From an uncultured Bacilli bacterium (GTDB lineage: Bacteria > Bacillota_I > Bacilli_A > RF39 > UBA660), in assembly GCA_947632345.1 (NCBI GenBank), contig CANROW010000006.1:1-57565 (forward strand): 57,565 nucleotides of DNA, read 5' to 3'. The notes under the pieces are model-generated. The model had not been told where the DNA came from. It did no database searches and was given only the letters and a program-made list of their open reading frames with translations. The position numbers and the translations under genes are program-made. Below, piece after piece: positions 35,743-44,808 of the stretch (positions are counted from its first letter, which is position 1; the number at the start of each line of letters is the position of its first letter).

Positions 35743-36240
35743 GTAACCGTTTTGGACCAGTTTGGTTTCTGTTACAACGATAAAAGCACTTTTATCTAAT
35801 TTTTTTATAATATTTTTAACTTCAGGGATATTCTTGTTATTAACTTCAATGACAAGCATATACTTATCAGAATCATTATATCCTTTGGCATTGATGACTG
35901 TAACGCCATAGCCACTTCCACTAATGACATCGATTACTTTGCGATTTTTAGTGATGACTTGAAGGGTAGAGTTGCCTTGAATAAATTTTTGGGATAGAAT
36001 TCCTCCAAGATATGTTCCAACCGCAAAGCCGGCTGAATAGAAGATTGCCACCCAAATGCTATCAATATCTGAATTGAGAGCTTCACGGACGACTAAAAAC
36101 CATACTAAAACCTCAAAGAAACCTAAAAGACTGGCTTCAATGGTTTTTGATTTAACCGTTAAGATAGTCCTAAATGTTCCTAAAGTAACATCTAGTATTC
36201 GCACAAAAAATACTTTGATACACAATAAAACTATTTCCAT
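35734..36240 (-). CDS. UPF0316 (DUF5698/DUF2179) membrane protein
   Basis: A 168-residue protein. Three N-terminal helices carry the family motif RILDVTLGTFRTILTVKSK and FFEVLVWFLVV; the C-terminal half is a DUF2179 domain (VISGSGYGVTVINAKG...) of the type also attached to other membrane proteins. Function unknown; DUF2179 modules may bind a ligand. ATG 36240 follows GGGGTGATT, with GTG 36249 as a less likely start. Divergent from the VTT gene. Confidence 0.85.
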   Translation of the reverse strand: MEIVLLCIKVFFVRILDVTLGTFRTILTVKSKTIEASLLGFFEVLVWFLVVREALNSDIDSIWVAIFYSAGFAVGTYLGGILSQKFIQGNSTLQVITKNRKVIDVISGSGYGVTVINAKGYNDSDKYMLVIEVNNKNIPEVKNIIKKLDKSAFIVVTETKLVQNGYIK

Positions 36241-36368
36241 AATAATCACCCCATAATAATAAAAAAATGTAAACTTACCAAATTATTATCTTGTTATATC
36301 TAACATTTATATTATAATTAGAAATGTGAATAATATAAGTGTAAGTGTTAATTTAGTAGGTGATGATT

Positions 36369-36950
36369 TTGGTTAACCTTTTTAATACAATTACAGACAA
36401 CGCTGTAAACTATATGCAGATGTATGGCATTTGGTTTGGTTTTTTCATTGTCTTTTTAGAATCAATGATTCCGTGGTTACCGCTTTTTGTCTTCATTGCC
36501 CTAAACATCGCTTCTTTTGGAACAATTGTCGGTTTTTTAATATCTTGGGTTGCTACCATTTGTGGCTGTCTTGTCTCTTACGTTTTTTTTAGGTATTTTA
36601 TAGGAAAGAGAATAAAAAAAGTTATTAATAAAAAACAGAATGTTAAATTAAAAAAAGTAATTAAAAGTATAAAAGAAATAGATTTTTCCAATTTAGTCTT
36701 AATCGTCGCTTTACCATTTACTCCAGCTTTCTTAATTAATATCGCTTGTGGTATGACTAATGTTAATTTTAAAAAGTTTTTTGCTGCCTTATTAATTGGT
36801 AAGACATCAATCGTCTATTTTTGGGGTTTTATAGGTAAAAGTATTATCGAGAGTATTGCTGATCCGTCAGCAATTATTACGGTTTGTTTACTCTTGGCAA
36901 TTGCTTTTTTTGTATCGAAAATTGTTGTAAAAAAATTTAATTTAGAGTAG
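36369..36950 (+). CDS. VTT-domain (TVP38/TMEM64, DedA-like) membrane protein
   Basis: A 193-residue polytopic protein with the VTT motif series: FLESMIPWLP near the N-terminus, a GxxxG-rich helix with CGCLVSYVFFRYFIG, and LVLIVALPFTPAFLINIACG followed by FAALLIGK. Family members are membrane scramblases or lipid-carrier flippases. TTG 36369 is favoured because AGGTG ends directly against ATG 36363, leaving it no spacing. RmuC follows after 8 bp. Confidence 0.8.
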   Translation: MVNLFNTITDNAVNYMQMYGIWFGFFIVFLESMIPWLPLFVFIALNIASFGTIVGFLISWVATICGCLVSYVFFRYFIGKRIKKVINKKQNVKLKKVIKSIKEIDFSNLVLIVALPFTPAFLINIACGMTNVNFKKFFAALLIGKTSIVYFWGFIGKSIIESIADPSAIITVCLLLAIAFFVSKIVVKKFNLE

Positions 36951-36958
36951 GTGAAAAT

Positions 36959-38044
36959 ATGGATATAGCTATTATAATGTTAATGATTTTTTTGATAATA
37001 TTAAATTTTATATTGATGTTTCTCATTTATAAGAATAAGAAAGATGAAACTAGTATTGTTGAACGCTTGGGACGTTTTGAATTCAATATCAATAGAGAAA
37101 TCAATAATTTTAAAGGGGATTTAAATAAAGATTTAGATGGTAACTTCGATAAGATGAATGAGAAGTTGGAGAGAAGATTAAATCTTATAAATGACCGAGT
37201 AAATGAGCGTCTTGATCAGAATTTTGAAAAGACGAATAAGACCTTTTCAAATATCTTGGAACGCTTATCCAAAATTGACGAAGCTCAGAAAAAAATTGAG
37301 ACTTTATCTGGAGATATTGTATCTTTACAGAGCGTTTTAACTGATAAGAAGAGTCGGGGGATTTTTGGAGAAGTCAATTTGAAACATATATTGAGTAATG
37401 TCTTTGGTGAAAATAATGAAAAGATTTATAAACTCCAATACACTTTGTCAAATGGTATGATTGCTGATTCAATTTTATTCGCACCTGAACCTCTTGGTAC
37501 GATTGCGATTGATTCGAAGTTCCCACTTGAAAATTATCAAATGATGGTTGATAAGAAGAATTCTCAAGAAACTCGGGAAAAGTATGAAAAAATGTTTAAA
37601 GCAGATGTCAAAAAACACATCGATGCGATTAGTAGTAAATACATAATTCCTAATGAGACTAGTGATCAAGCGATTATGTTCTTACCAGCCGAAGCTATTT
37701 TTGCGGAAATAAATGCTTATCATCAAGACATAATCGATTATGCCTATAAAAAACATGTTTGGGTAACTTCACCAACAACGCTCATTTCAACATTGACAGT
37801 CGTGCAAATGATTATTAAGAATATGGAAAGAGATAAATATACATCCATTATTCATCAAGAATTAAATAAGTTAGGACAAGATTTTGCTCGTTATAAGGAA
37901 CGTTGGGATCACTTGGCAAAGAGTATTCAAACAGTTAATAAAGATGTTGAAAATGTCCATATTACAACTGAAAAAATCAGTAAGAGATTTGACGCTATTA
38001 GTGGTGTTGAAATTGATAAGTTGCCAATGGATGAAGGTGATTAA
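36959..38044 (+). CDS. rmuC: RmuC-family protein
   Basis: A 361-residue protein with an N-terminal membrane helix, a long coiled coil (about residues 30-125) and the RmuC core: GIFGEVNLKHIL, IDSKFPLENY, and FLPAEAIFAEI. RmuC is linked to limiting inversions and rearrangements at short repeats and has a restriction-nuclease-like fold. Operon with the VTT gene. Start ATG after TAGGTGAAA. Length is ordinary for the family. Confidence 0.88.
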   Translation: MDIAIIMLMIFLIILNFILMFLIYKNKKDETSIVERLGRFEFNINREINNFKGDLNKDLDGNFDKMNEKLERRLNLINDRVNERLDQNFEKTNKTFSNILERLSKIDEAQKKIETLSGDIVSLQSVLTDKKSRGIFGEVNLKHILSNVFGENNEKIYKLQYTLSNGMIADSILFAPEPLGTIAIDSKFPLENYQMMVDKKNSQETREKYEKMFKADVKKHIDAISSKYIIPNETSDQAIMFLPAEAIFAEINAYHQDIIDYAYKKHVWVTSPTTLISTLTVVQMIIKNMERDKYTSIIHQELNKLGQDFARYKERWDHLAKSIQTVNKDVENVHITTEKISKRFDAISGVEIDKLPMDEGD

Positions 38045-38105
38045 TTTAATACCTTTTGTTGAATATAATAAATAAATCTAATCATAATATAAAGTAGGTG
38101 GTATT

Positions 38106-38315
38106 GTGAATAGATTTTTTTTATTTTTAATAGGATTCGGTTTTACTGTTATAGGTTTTACTTTTATAATCACCTATTTAAATTTGACAACGATGGGCTA
38201 TACTACTATTGATTATTTAAAATTTATATGTCGACGAATCGAATGCGTTTTAGCATTAATTGGCATAATTCTTATAAATATAGCGTTGTATAAAAAAGGA
38301 GATAAAATAAAGTGA
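38106..38315 (+). CDS. Small two-helix membrane protein
   Basis: A 69-residue protein with two hydrophobic segments (about residues 3-28 and 44-62). GTG 38106 follows TAGGTGGTATT, an appropriate Shine-Dalgarno. Its stop overlaps the GTG start of the next gene (GTGA), so the two are translationally coupled. Not recognised. Confidence 0.62.
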   Translation: MNRFFLFLIGFGFTVIGFTFIITYLNLTTMGYTTIDYLKFICRRIECVLALIGIILINIALYKKGDKIK

Positions 38316-38956
38316 TATACATCTATGATTTGGTTTTAAATTGGAATGATAAAAGAAGATATGAGTTTTTTGAATGGAACGAAGATGATGAAATTGAATA
38401 TGTAAAGAAAATACCTCTTTTTCGCATAAATAATTTTGATGAATTACTCGATTCAAATATTAGAGTTGATAAAAATTTTTTAGATCAAATCTTTAATAAA
38501 GCCGAGGTATATGGCAATCGTCAAACAGAAAGGATTGAGTATGCGGCTGTCTTTTGTAATAGAGAGTTGAATAAAGCTATTGCGATTGAATTCAGTGATG
38601 AAGGCGAGAGTATCTATAAAAGCAATATTTATTTTTTAGATTTAGAAGATATTTTTAATATTGGCAGTCGGACCGCAGCATTTGATTTAAATTATCAGAT
38701 TCTGTATGATAATAACGATGAGGATTATTATTTGACGCGCAGTGAGGTAATGAAGAAAAAATATTTAATTAGTGAGATCAATACTTGTTATTTAGAAAAT
38801 AATATTGATAAATTAGAGTATATATACTATGAAGTCTTTGGCGAAGATAGTTCTGATATTCAAAAGATTCATGATCGATTATTAAAAAGTCTTAATAATG
38901 ATTTCAGTTATGTTCATGATAATCTTTATGATTTAATTAAAATCCCTAATTTCTAA
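38312..38956 (+). CDS. DUF3603-type protein
   Basis: A 214-residue soluble acidic protein resembling the DUF3603 family of Bacilli: it opens MIYIYDLVLNWNDKRRYEFF and continues EWNEDDEIEYVKKIPLFRI, the conserved start of that family. Function unknown. GTG start is embedded in the stop of the preceding small membrane-protein gene. A terminator follows. Confidence 0.7.
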   Translation: MIYIYDLVLNWNDKRRYEFFEWNEDDEIEYVKKIPLFRINNFDELLDSNIRVDKNFLDQIFNKAEVYGNRQTERIEYAAVFCNRELNKAIAIEFSDEGESIYKSNIYFLDLEDIFNIGSRTAAFDLNYQILYDNNDEDYYLTRSEVMKKKYLISEINTCYLENNIDKLEYIYYEVFGEDSSDIQKIHDRLLKSLNNDFSYVHDNLYDLIKIPNF

Positions 38957-38981
38957 AGAGAATTTTGATATTCTCTTTTTA
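38957..38981 (+). terminator. Terminator after DUF3603 gene
   Basis: AGAGAAT/ATTCTCT stem with a 6-nt loop, then five Ts. Confidence 0.75.
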
Positions 38982-39032
38982 TATTTGCCTCTTTATGTTA
39001 AAATTTATATGTAACTTAGGGAGGATTTCACA

Positions 39033-41198
39033 ATGAATGAAGTAATTATAAAAAGTATAAGTAATAGTTTAAATATTAGACCTAAACAGGTAGAAGTAGT
39101 TCTATCTTTATTAGAAGATGGCAATACCATTCCTTTTATAGCGCGTTATCGGAAAGAGGCAACGGGTGCATTAGATGAAGAGGTAATTCGCAGTATTAAT
39201 GAAGTTTATGAGTACGAGGTTAATCTGTTGAAGAGAAAAGAAGATGTGATTCGTCTCATCGATGAAAAAGGTATGTTAACTGATGAATTGAAAGAAGAGA
39301 TTTTAAATTGTAGTAAATTAGTTGAAGTCGAAGATTTGTATCGTCCTTATAAGGAAAAGAAAAAGACTAAAGCGACCGAAGCTATTGCTAATGGACTTGA
39401 ACCTTTAGCTAAATTGATATTAGAATTTAGAAACCGTGATATAGAGTTAGAGGCTCAAAAATTTTTATCTGACAAAGTAAAAACGACTGATGAAGCCATT
39501 ATGGGAGCTAAATATATCATAGCTGAAGCAATTAGTGATAACGCTGAATATCGTAAATACATTCGGGATAATATTACTAAATATGGTACTATTTCTTCAA
39601 AATTGAAGAAAAAGGGAAATGAAATTGACACGACTAGAGTATATGAGATGTATTATGACTATAGTGAAGCTATTTCCAAGATAAAACCGCATCGCATTTT
39701 AGCTCTAAATCGTGGTGAAAAAGAAGATGTTTTATCCGTCAGTATTGATGTTGATACGAATTACATTTTAAATTATCTATATAAAAAAAATATTAAGAAA
39801 AGTAATACGACGGAAGAAGTACTAGTCAAAGAAGCGGTTGATGATAGTTTCAAAAGACTTATCTTTCCAAGTGTTGAACGGGAAATAAGAAGTGACTTAA
39901 AATTAGTTGGGGAAGATGTTGCCATTGATAACTTTGCCAAAAATGTCGAAAATCTTCTCCTCACGCCACCAATTAAAGAAAAAGTGGTCATGGGTTATGA
40001 TCCAGCCTTTCGAACGGGATGTAAGTTAGCTGTTTTAGATCCAACAGGAAAACCTTTAGATATAGCGGTCATCTATCCGACTGAACCGCATTGTAAAATC
40101 GAAGAGAGTAAAAAAATTATGCTCGATTTAATTGATAAATATAAAGTTGATATCATTGCGATTGGTAACGGAACCGCATCTCGTGAAAGTGAAGCCTTTG
40201 TCGTTGATGTCATTAAAGACTGTCCTCGTAAAGTTGAATATGTCATTGTCAATGAAGCTGGAGCATCTGTTTATTCCGCTTCAAAATTGGCTATCTCAGA
40301 ATTTCCTGATTTAACAGTTGAAAAGCGAAGTGCCATTTCAATTGGTAGAAGACTTCAAGACGCTTTGAGCGAGTTGGTTAAAATTGATCCTAAAAGCATT
40401 GGTGTTGGTCTCTATCAACACGATGTAACACCTAAAAAACTAGATGATTCCCTAGACTTCGTCGTTACCAAAGTTGTTAACCAAGTTGGTGTCAATATTA
40501 ATACGGCATCGCCATCGCTTTTAAAATATGTTTCTGGTCTTAATAAAAGGGCTATTGATGGCATAATTGAATCCCGAGATAAAAAGGGGAAGTTCGCATC
40601 GCGAATGGAGTTAAAAAAGGTTAGTGGCATAACGGATAAAGTCTTTGAACAATCTATTGGCTTTATGCGAATTCTCGATGGGACAGATCCTCTAGATAAG
40701 ACTTCAATTCATCCGGAAGTCTATCCAGAAGTAAAAAAATTGTTAACAAATCTTGGAATGGATACCTCAATGATTGGGACACCAGTTCTAAATGAAAAAC
40801 TTAAAAATTTTGATGTTGAAAAAATGAGTAGTGCTATTGGCATAGACAAATACACTTTAAAAGATATTGTTGATGACCTCTGTAAGCCAAATCGTGATCC
40901 CCGTGATAATATGCCAAAACCTATTTTAAAAAGTGATGTTCTTCATATAGAACAATTGCATATCGGTGATAAATTACAGGGAACAGTTAGAAATGTCGTC
41001 GATTTTGGAGCCTTTATAGATATAGGAGTACATAATGATGGTCTTGCTCACATTTCTAAATTGTCAACCCATTATATTAAACATCCAAGCGAAGTTGTTA
41101 GTGTTGGTGATATAGTTGATTGTTATGTTTTAGATGTTGATTTACAAAAACAAAAAGTATCTCTCAGTTTATTACCAGTGGAAAAGGTTGGTGAATAG
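39033..41198 (+). CDS. tex: Tex-family RNA-binding transcription accessory protein
   Basis: A 721-residue Tex. N-terminal helical region with TIPFIARYRKEATGALDE, a YqgF-like RNase H fold containing GYDPAFRTGCKLAVLD, helix-hairpin-helix motifs with VNQVGVNINTAS, and a C-terminal S1 domain (LQGTVRNVVDFGAFIDIG). Tex binds nucleic acid and affects transcription, in several species toxin expression. Start ATG follows GGGAGGATTTCACA. The next gene begins one base after its stop. Confidence 0.94.
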   Translation: MNEVIIKSISNSLNIRPKQVEVVLSLLEDGNTIPFIARYRKEATGALDEEVIRSINEVYEYEVNLLKRKEDVIRLIDEKGMLTDELKEEILNCSKLVEVEDLYRPYKEKKKTKATEAIANGLEPLAKLILEFRNRDIELEAQKFLSDKVKTTDEAIMGAKYIIAEAISDNAEYRKYIRDNITKYGTISSKLKKKGNEIDTTRVYEMYYDYSEAISKIKPHRILALNRGEKEDVLSVSIDVDTNYILNYLYKKNIKKSNTTEEVLVKEAVDDSFKRLIFPSVEREIRSDLKLVGEDVAIDNFAKNVENLLLTPPIKEKVVMGYDPAFRTGCKLAVLDPTGKPLDIAVIYPTEPHCKIEESKKIMLDLIDKYKVDIIAIGNGTASRESEAFVVDVIKDCPRKVEYVIVNEAGASVYSASKLAISEFPDLTVEKRSAISIGRRLQDALSELVKIDPKSIGVGLYQHDVTPKKLDDSLDFVVTKVVNQVGVNINTASPSLLKYVSGLNKRAIDGIIESRDKKGKFASRMELKKVSGITDKVFEQSIGFMRILDGTDPLDKTSIHPEVYPEVKKLLTNLGMDTSMIGTPVLNEKLKNFDVEKMSSAIGIDKYTLKDIVDDLCKPNRDPRDNMPKPILKSDVLHIEQLHIGDKLQGTVRNVVDFGAFIDIGVHNDGLAHISKLSTHYIKHPSEVVSVGDIVDCYVLDVDLQKQKVSLSLLPVEKVGE

Positions 41199-41199
41199 T

Positions 41200-41535
41200 A
41201 TGAAAAAAATGATGGATAGTTATATGAGCGAATTAGAAAAAAAGTTATCTTCTAGTAAAACGGATTTACATATTCTGAGTAATGATTTATTAGTGCATAT
41301 CAAATTTTATCAACATGAGAGATTAATTCACTTCTTGGTCACGATGTTAGTATCTATCATAACGGTGATTTTATTGGTGGTCAATTTCTTTATAAATAAT
41401 TTATTCGTTGTCATTTTGCTAATAATATGTATTTTATTACTAATTCCTTATTTTGCTCATTATTATTATTTAGAAAATAAAGTTCAAGCAATGTATGCAT
41501 TATACGATTTAATTCAAGAAAAAATAAAGAAGTAG
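41200..41535 (+). CDS. Small membrane protein downstream of tex
   Basis: A 111-residue protein with a short soluble N-terminus (about 40 residues, Lys/Ser-rich), two membrane helices (about 45-65 and 70-90) and a short tail. Not recognised. ATG 41200 lies one base after the tex stop with GGTGAATAG just upstream, so it is coupled to tex. Confidence 0.6.
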   Translation: MKKMMDSYMSELEKKLSSSKTDLHILSNDLLVHIKFYQHERLIHFLVTMLVSIITVILLVVNFFINNLFVVILLIICILLLIPYFAHYYYLENKVQAMYALYDLIQEKIKK

Positions 41536-41593
41536 CTTTATTACCATTTTTCTGTTATAATAGACCTATAGTAGAGTAGTAGGAGGTGTAGTT

Positions 41594-41779
41594 ATGGCAG
41601 GTTCATCAAAAAAGAAAACGCCAACGGCTAGTAATGAAACAAAAACAGTGACAAAGAAAAAAACAACAAGAAGGAAGAGTTCTAATGAGGCAAAACATAT
41701 CTTTGCTGGATTCTTATTAGGGTTATCTGTTGGAGTGTTACTATTAGGAATGTATTTACTTGTTGCATGTTGTATGTAA
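41594..41779 (+). CDS. Small basic single-pass membrane protein
   Basis: A 61-residue protein. The first ~33 residues are Lys/Thr/Ser-rich (KKKTTRRKSS); one C-terminal helix (IFAGFLLGLSVGVLLLGMYL) ends in two cysteines. It would sit in the membrane with a basic tail inside. TAGGAGGTGTAGTT is a strong ribosome-binding site. Not recognised. Confidence 0.55.
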   Translation: MAGSSKKKTPTASNETKTVTKKKTTRRKSSNEAKHIFAGFLLGLSVGVLLLGMYLLVACCM

Positions 41780-41783
41780 AAAA

Positions 41784-41806
41784 ATCTAGCTTAGCTAGAT
41801 TTTATA
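41784..41806. terminator. Bidirectional terminator between small membrane gene and trpS
   Basis: Perfect AATCTAGC/GCTAGATT stem, TTA loop; T-rich right flank and an A-run on the left that serves the minus-strand trpS. Confidence 0.75.
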
Positions 41807-41814
41807 TTTGGCAC

Positions 41815-41847
41815 TAAGCGATATGTTTAAAATAACATATTGCTTTT
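41815..41847. terminator. Second hairpin before trpS stop
   Basis: ATATGTT/AACATAT stem with six-base loop, followed by TTTTTT on the + strand. Confidence 0.5.
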
Positions 41848-42858
41848 TTATTCAAAATAATTTATACCAATTGCTGATTTAACTGTTTTTAATGTTGCTT
41901 CAGCTGTTTTTTTAGCCTTAATAGAACCATCTTTTAATATCTGGTCAACTATTTCTGGATGTTCTTCATAATAATGAATTTTTTCTTGGATTGGGGCTAA
42001 AAACTCATTCATTTTTTCAATCAATTCTTTTTTACAATTAACACAACCGCGTTGCCCTTTTTTACATTCATTACAAACATTTTCAATATTTTCGTTCTTA
42101 ATTAACTTGTGATAGTAATAGACCATACAGACATCTGGATTAGCTGGATCGTCTTTTTTAATTTTATTTTTATCAGTGATAGCTCCCATAATTTTTTCTT
42201 TAATGGTTGCTTCATCATCACATAGATAAATAGCGTTTCCTAAACTTTTTCCCATTTTATCGTTACCATCTAGACCTTTAATTCGTTTGTTTTCGGATAG
42301 ATAAGCATTTGGTTCTTTTAAAACGACTCCATAAATACTATTAAACTTTCTAACGATTTCGCGACACTGTTCAATAAGCGGAAGTTGATCTTCACCAACG
42401 GGGATTAGCTCACCATTGAAGGCTGTTATATCAGCAGCTTGACTAACTGGATATCCTAAAAATCCATAAGTTATTCCTTCACCTTTTTCACCAAACAATT
42501 CTTTTTTTTGTTTTATTTCTGTTTTGACGGTCGGATTTCTCTGTAATCTAGCGATTGTTACGAGATTGGAATAATAAACAGTCAACTCAGCTATCTCGGG
42601 AATCATTGATTGAACAAATAGAGTTGTCTTTTGGGGATCAACGCCAATTGCTAGAATATCGATAGCTAGATCCCTAACACTTTTTTTAACTTTTTGTGGA
42701 TTTTCAAAATTATCAGTCAAAGCTTGAACATCAGCAATTTCAATTGAAGTATTATATTTATCTTGGAGTTCAACCCAATTCTTACCAGCTCCAAAATAAT
42801 GCCCTAAATGCAATCGACCAGTTGGCCTAATACCAGTTAATATATTTTTCTTTTCCAT
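41848..42858 (-). CDS. trpS: Tryptophanyl-tRNA synthetase
   Basis: A 336-residue class I aminoacyl-tRNA synthetase charging tRNA-Trp. HIGH-like motif GRLHLGHYFG near the N-terminus, GEDQLPLIEQCREI, and KMSKS-like DKMGKS. A cysteine cluster (CNECKKGQRGCVNCK, around residue 280) occurs in many Firmicutes TrpS. ATG 42858 after AAAAGGAGTGAAACC is preferred over ATG 42876. Upstream there is no room or signature for a T-box leader. Confidence 0.94.
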   Translation of the reverse strand: MEKKNILTGIRPTGRLHLGHYFGAGKNWVELQDKYNTSIEIADVQALTDNFENPQKVKKSVRDLAIDILAIGVDPQKTTLFVQSMIPEIAELTVYYSNLVTIARLQRNPTVKTEIKQKKELFGEKGEGITYGFLGYPVSQAADITAFNGELIPVGEDQLPLIEQCREIVRKFNSIYGVVLKEPNAYLSENKRIKGLDGNDKMGKSLGNAIYLCDDEATIKEKIMGAITDKNKIKKDDPANPDVCMVYYYHKLIKNENIENVCNECKKGQRGCVNCKKELIEKMNEFLAPIQEKIHYYEEHPEIVDQILKDGSIKAKKTAEATLKTVKSAIGINYFE

Positions 42859-42912
42859 GGTTTCACTCCTTTTCAATATTTATATGTATATTCTAACACA
42901 AATATATAAAAA

Positions 42913-42941
42913 TTGACAAATCTTTGTTTTTTTGCTATAAT
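42913..42941 (+). promoter_or_regulatory. Strong sigma-A promoter
   Basis: Consensus TTGACA (42913-42918), 17-bp spacer, consensus TATAAT (42936-42941), upstream of the 42974 gene. Confidence 0.85.
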
Positions 42942-42973
42942 ATGTGCCTTAGAAAAAGAGGGGAATGGTTATT

Positions 42974-43471
42974 ATGAAAAATGTTCGAGTTTATGAAGGC
43001 TTTATGAAAAATACCGCTGCAACATTTAATTTGCGATATTTACGAATTTCATTAACAAGGACTTTTATATTTTCTTTTGAAGATGATGCGACGCGTTATT
43101 ATCGTAAAGCGACTCGCAATCCGCGAAAAATATTGATGATTGGTAAAGAAAAAATATTTCGCACTCCCTTTTTTAATTCGCAAAATATAAACTATGAAAA
43201 GTATGGAATGTGTGATATCAAACCCATTTTATATGAGTACATAACTTTTAATACAAATAACGCTGACGAGCGCCAACTACAATTTGATGTTGCTAAAAAT
43301 AATTGGAATAGCAAGCGATTATTTGATTCTATTATTGTAAATGATAATAATGATGATGTGATTACAATGTGTTTTGATGATAATAAAAAGGATAATAAAT
43401 TTCATTTCGATAACGTCTTTTGGATAAATAGTAGTCATAACTATGATAATTTTTCTAATCGCACTAATTAA
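42974..43471 (+). CDS. Unknown soluble protein
   Basis: A 165-residue protein with a basic N-terminal half (TRYYRKATRNPRKILMIGK) and an Asn/Asp-rich C-terminal half. No membrane helix or recognised motif. It has a consensus promoter (42913-42941), GAGGGG before ATG 42974 (an in-frame ATG at 42965 is too close to it), and a hairpin terminator downstream, so it is very probably expressed alone and well. Confidence 0.6.
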   Translation: MKNVRVYEGFMKNTAATFNLRYLRISLTRTFIFSFEDDATRYYRKATRNPRKILMIGKEKIFRTPFFNSQNINYEKYGMCDIKPILYEYITFNTNNADERQLQFDVAKNNWNSKRLFDSIIVNDNNDDVITMCFDDNKKDNKFHFDNVFWINSSHNYDNFSNRTN

Positions 43472-43477
43472 ATTAAT

Positions 43478-43512
43478 AAAATAAAATTTACCTGTTAAAT
43501 TTTATTTTTTTA
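43478..43512 (+). terminator. Terminator after the 42974 gene
   Basis: AATAAAATTTA / TAAATTTTATT stem with a short CCTGT loop, then seven Ts. Confidence 0.65.
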
Positions 43513-43542
43513 TGCTATTATTTAAATATAGAGTTGGTGCTT

Positions 43543-44121
43543 ATGAAAAAGGAAATTGAGAAGAATAAGGAAAAAATTACAAATGATGCCCTTGAAGAAA
43601 AAAAGAATAGTCAGTCACAAAAATCATCTGTTTCTAAGAGAAGTACTTCAGATGTTGATGGAAAGAATGATAGTAAGACAAAATTCAAAAGGCGTCATAT
43701 TATTTTGGGTATTATATCGTGTATCATAATATTAGTAATCTGTGTTTTTTATTTTGTAAATAGAGTTTATCTTAGAGGTACATTACAAACCTACGATTAT
43801 TTAAGCTTTCGAACTGTTAATTATGATTATGATTCTAACAATTTGAAATTGTTGAATAGTAAAGATAACAATTGTCATATTAGACTACATTCGATGGTGG
43901 CTTATGATGATGATTTGAAAAAATTGGGTAATATTGAAAAAATAAATGATTATGATTGGGTTGAGCAAAGTTATGATCATGGAATTACTTTACTAACATA
44001 TTATAGAAATAATATGTATATTATTGAAATGTATGCAAAAGATAAAGATATATATCAAAATGAATGTGCAAAAGACTTTGTAAAAATAAAAAAGACATTT
44101 TCTTTTATTAAAGATGAATAA
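43543..44121 (+). CDS. Unknown single-pass membrane protein
   Basis: A 192-residue protein: charged Lys/Ser-rich cytoplasmic N-terminus (about 1-57), one helix (about 58-78, IILGIISCIIILVICVFYFV) and an extracellular domain of ~115 residues with two cysteines (DNNCHIR, QNECAKD). Not recognised; not an EssB. ATG 43543 follows GTTGGTG. It is 42 bp upstream of a lipoprotein gene. Confidence 0.6.
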   Translation: MKKEIEKNKEKITNDALEEKKNSQSQKSSVSKRSTSDVDGKNDSKTKFKRRHIILGIISCIIILVICVFYFVNRVYLRGTLQTYDYLSFRTVNYDYDSNNLKLLNSKDNNCHIRLHSMVAYDDDLKKLGNIEKINDYDWVEQSYDHGITLLTYYRNNMYIIEMYAKDKDIYQNECAKDFVKIKKTFSFIKDE

Positions 44122-44163
44122 ATAATTAAATAGTGATAATAATACTACTGAGGAGGAAATATT

Positions 44164-44709
44164 ATGAAGAAAAGAGTAGTGTTTATTATTGCTATTTTAT
44201 TTTTGTTAGTTGGATGTAGTGTCGGAATGGAAACTCCTACTAAAAAGGTTGAATCATTTTTGAATAAATATCAAACAAATGATGATGAGGTAGTGGAGCA
44301 GTTCGATACAAGTTTATTTGAAGAGGACAATTTGAGTGATGAGCAAAAACAAAAATACAAGGATATTATGTTAGATCAATACAAGAATTTAACTTATAAG
44401 ATTAAAGAAGAAAAAATTGACGGAAATAAGGCAACAGTTGAGACTGAAATAGAGGTATATGACTATAATACAGCCATAAATAATGCCTATGTTTATTTAG
44501 AGGAACATCATGATGAATTTTATATGAATGATGTTTTAGATACGGTTGCATTCATAGATTATAAATTGAATCAATTAATGGACTTCAAAGATAGAATACA
44601 ATATACAATTACTTTTAATCTAACAAGAGATGATAATAAATCTGATTGGAAATTAGAAGAATTGTCTGAAGTAGATTTACAAAAAATTCATGGTATATAT
44701 AAAAATTAG
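44164..44709 (+). CDS. Putative lipoprotein
   Basis: A 181-residue lipoprotein. The signal ends in the lipobox LVGC (Cys18), after which the mature protein would be lipid-anchored on the outer membrane face. The body is acidic with a helical and strand mix, resembling small Firmicute lipoproteins of unknown function. GAGGAGG precedes the ATG. Terminator at 44713-44736 separates it from the T7SS locus. Confidence 0.78.
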   Translation: MKKRVVFIIAILFLLVGCSVGMETPTKKVESFLNKYQTNDDEVVEQFDTSLFEEDNLSDEQKQKYKDIMLDQYKNLTYKIKEEKIDGNKATVETEIEVYDYNTAINNAYVYLEEHHDEFYMNDVLDTVAFIDYKLNQLMDFKDRIQYTITFNLTRDDNKSDWKLEELSEVDLQKIHGIYKN

Positions 44710-44712
44710 AAG

Positions 44713-44736
44713 AGACTTTTTAAAAGTCTTTTTTTA
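44713..44736 (+). terminator. Terminator before the T7SS locus
   Basis: Perfect AGACTTTT/AAAAGTCT stem with one-base loop, then seven Ts. Confidence 0.8.
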
Positions 44737-44808
44737 TTGCTAATTCTGGCTATTACATTTAAAAATTTTATGATATACTACTATATAGTAGAGTAAGTAG
44801 GTGTTGAG

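Noticed and set aside
42859-42912. Possible T-box leader before trpS
   Set aside because: Only about 50 bp of non-coding sequence on the minus strand before the divergent promoter, with no T-box consensus or antiterminator stem.
43543-44121. EssB-like T7SS component
   Set aside because: At 192 residues with one helix it is much too short and shows no EssB pseudokinase region.
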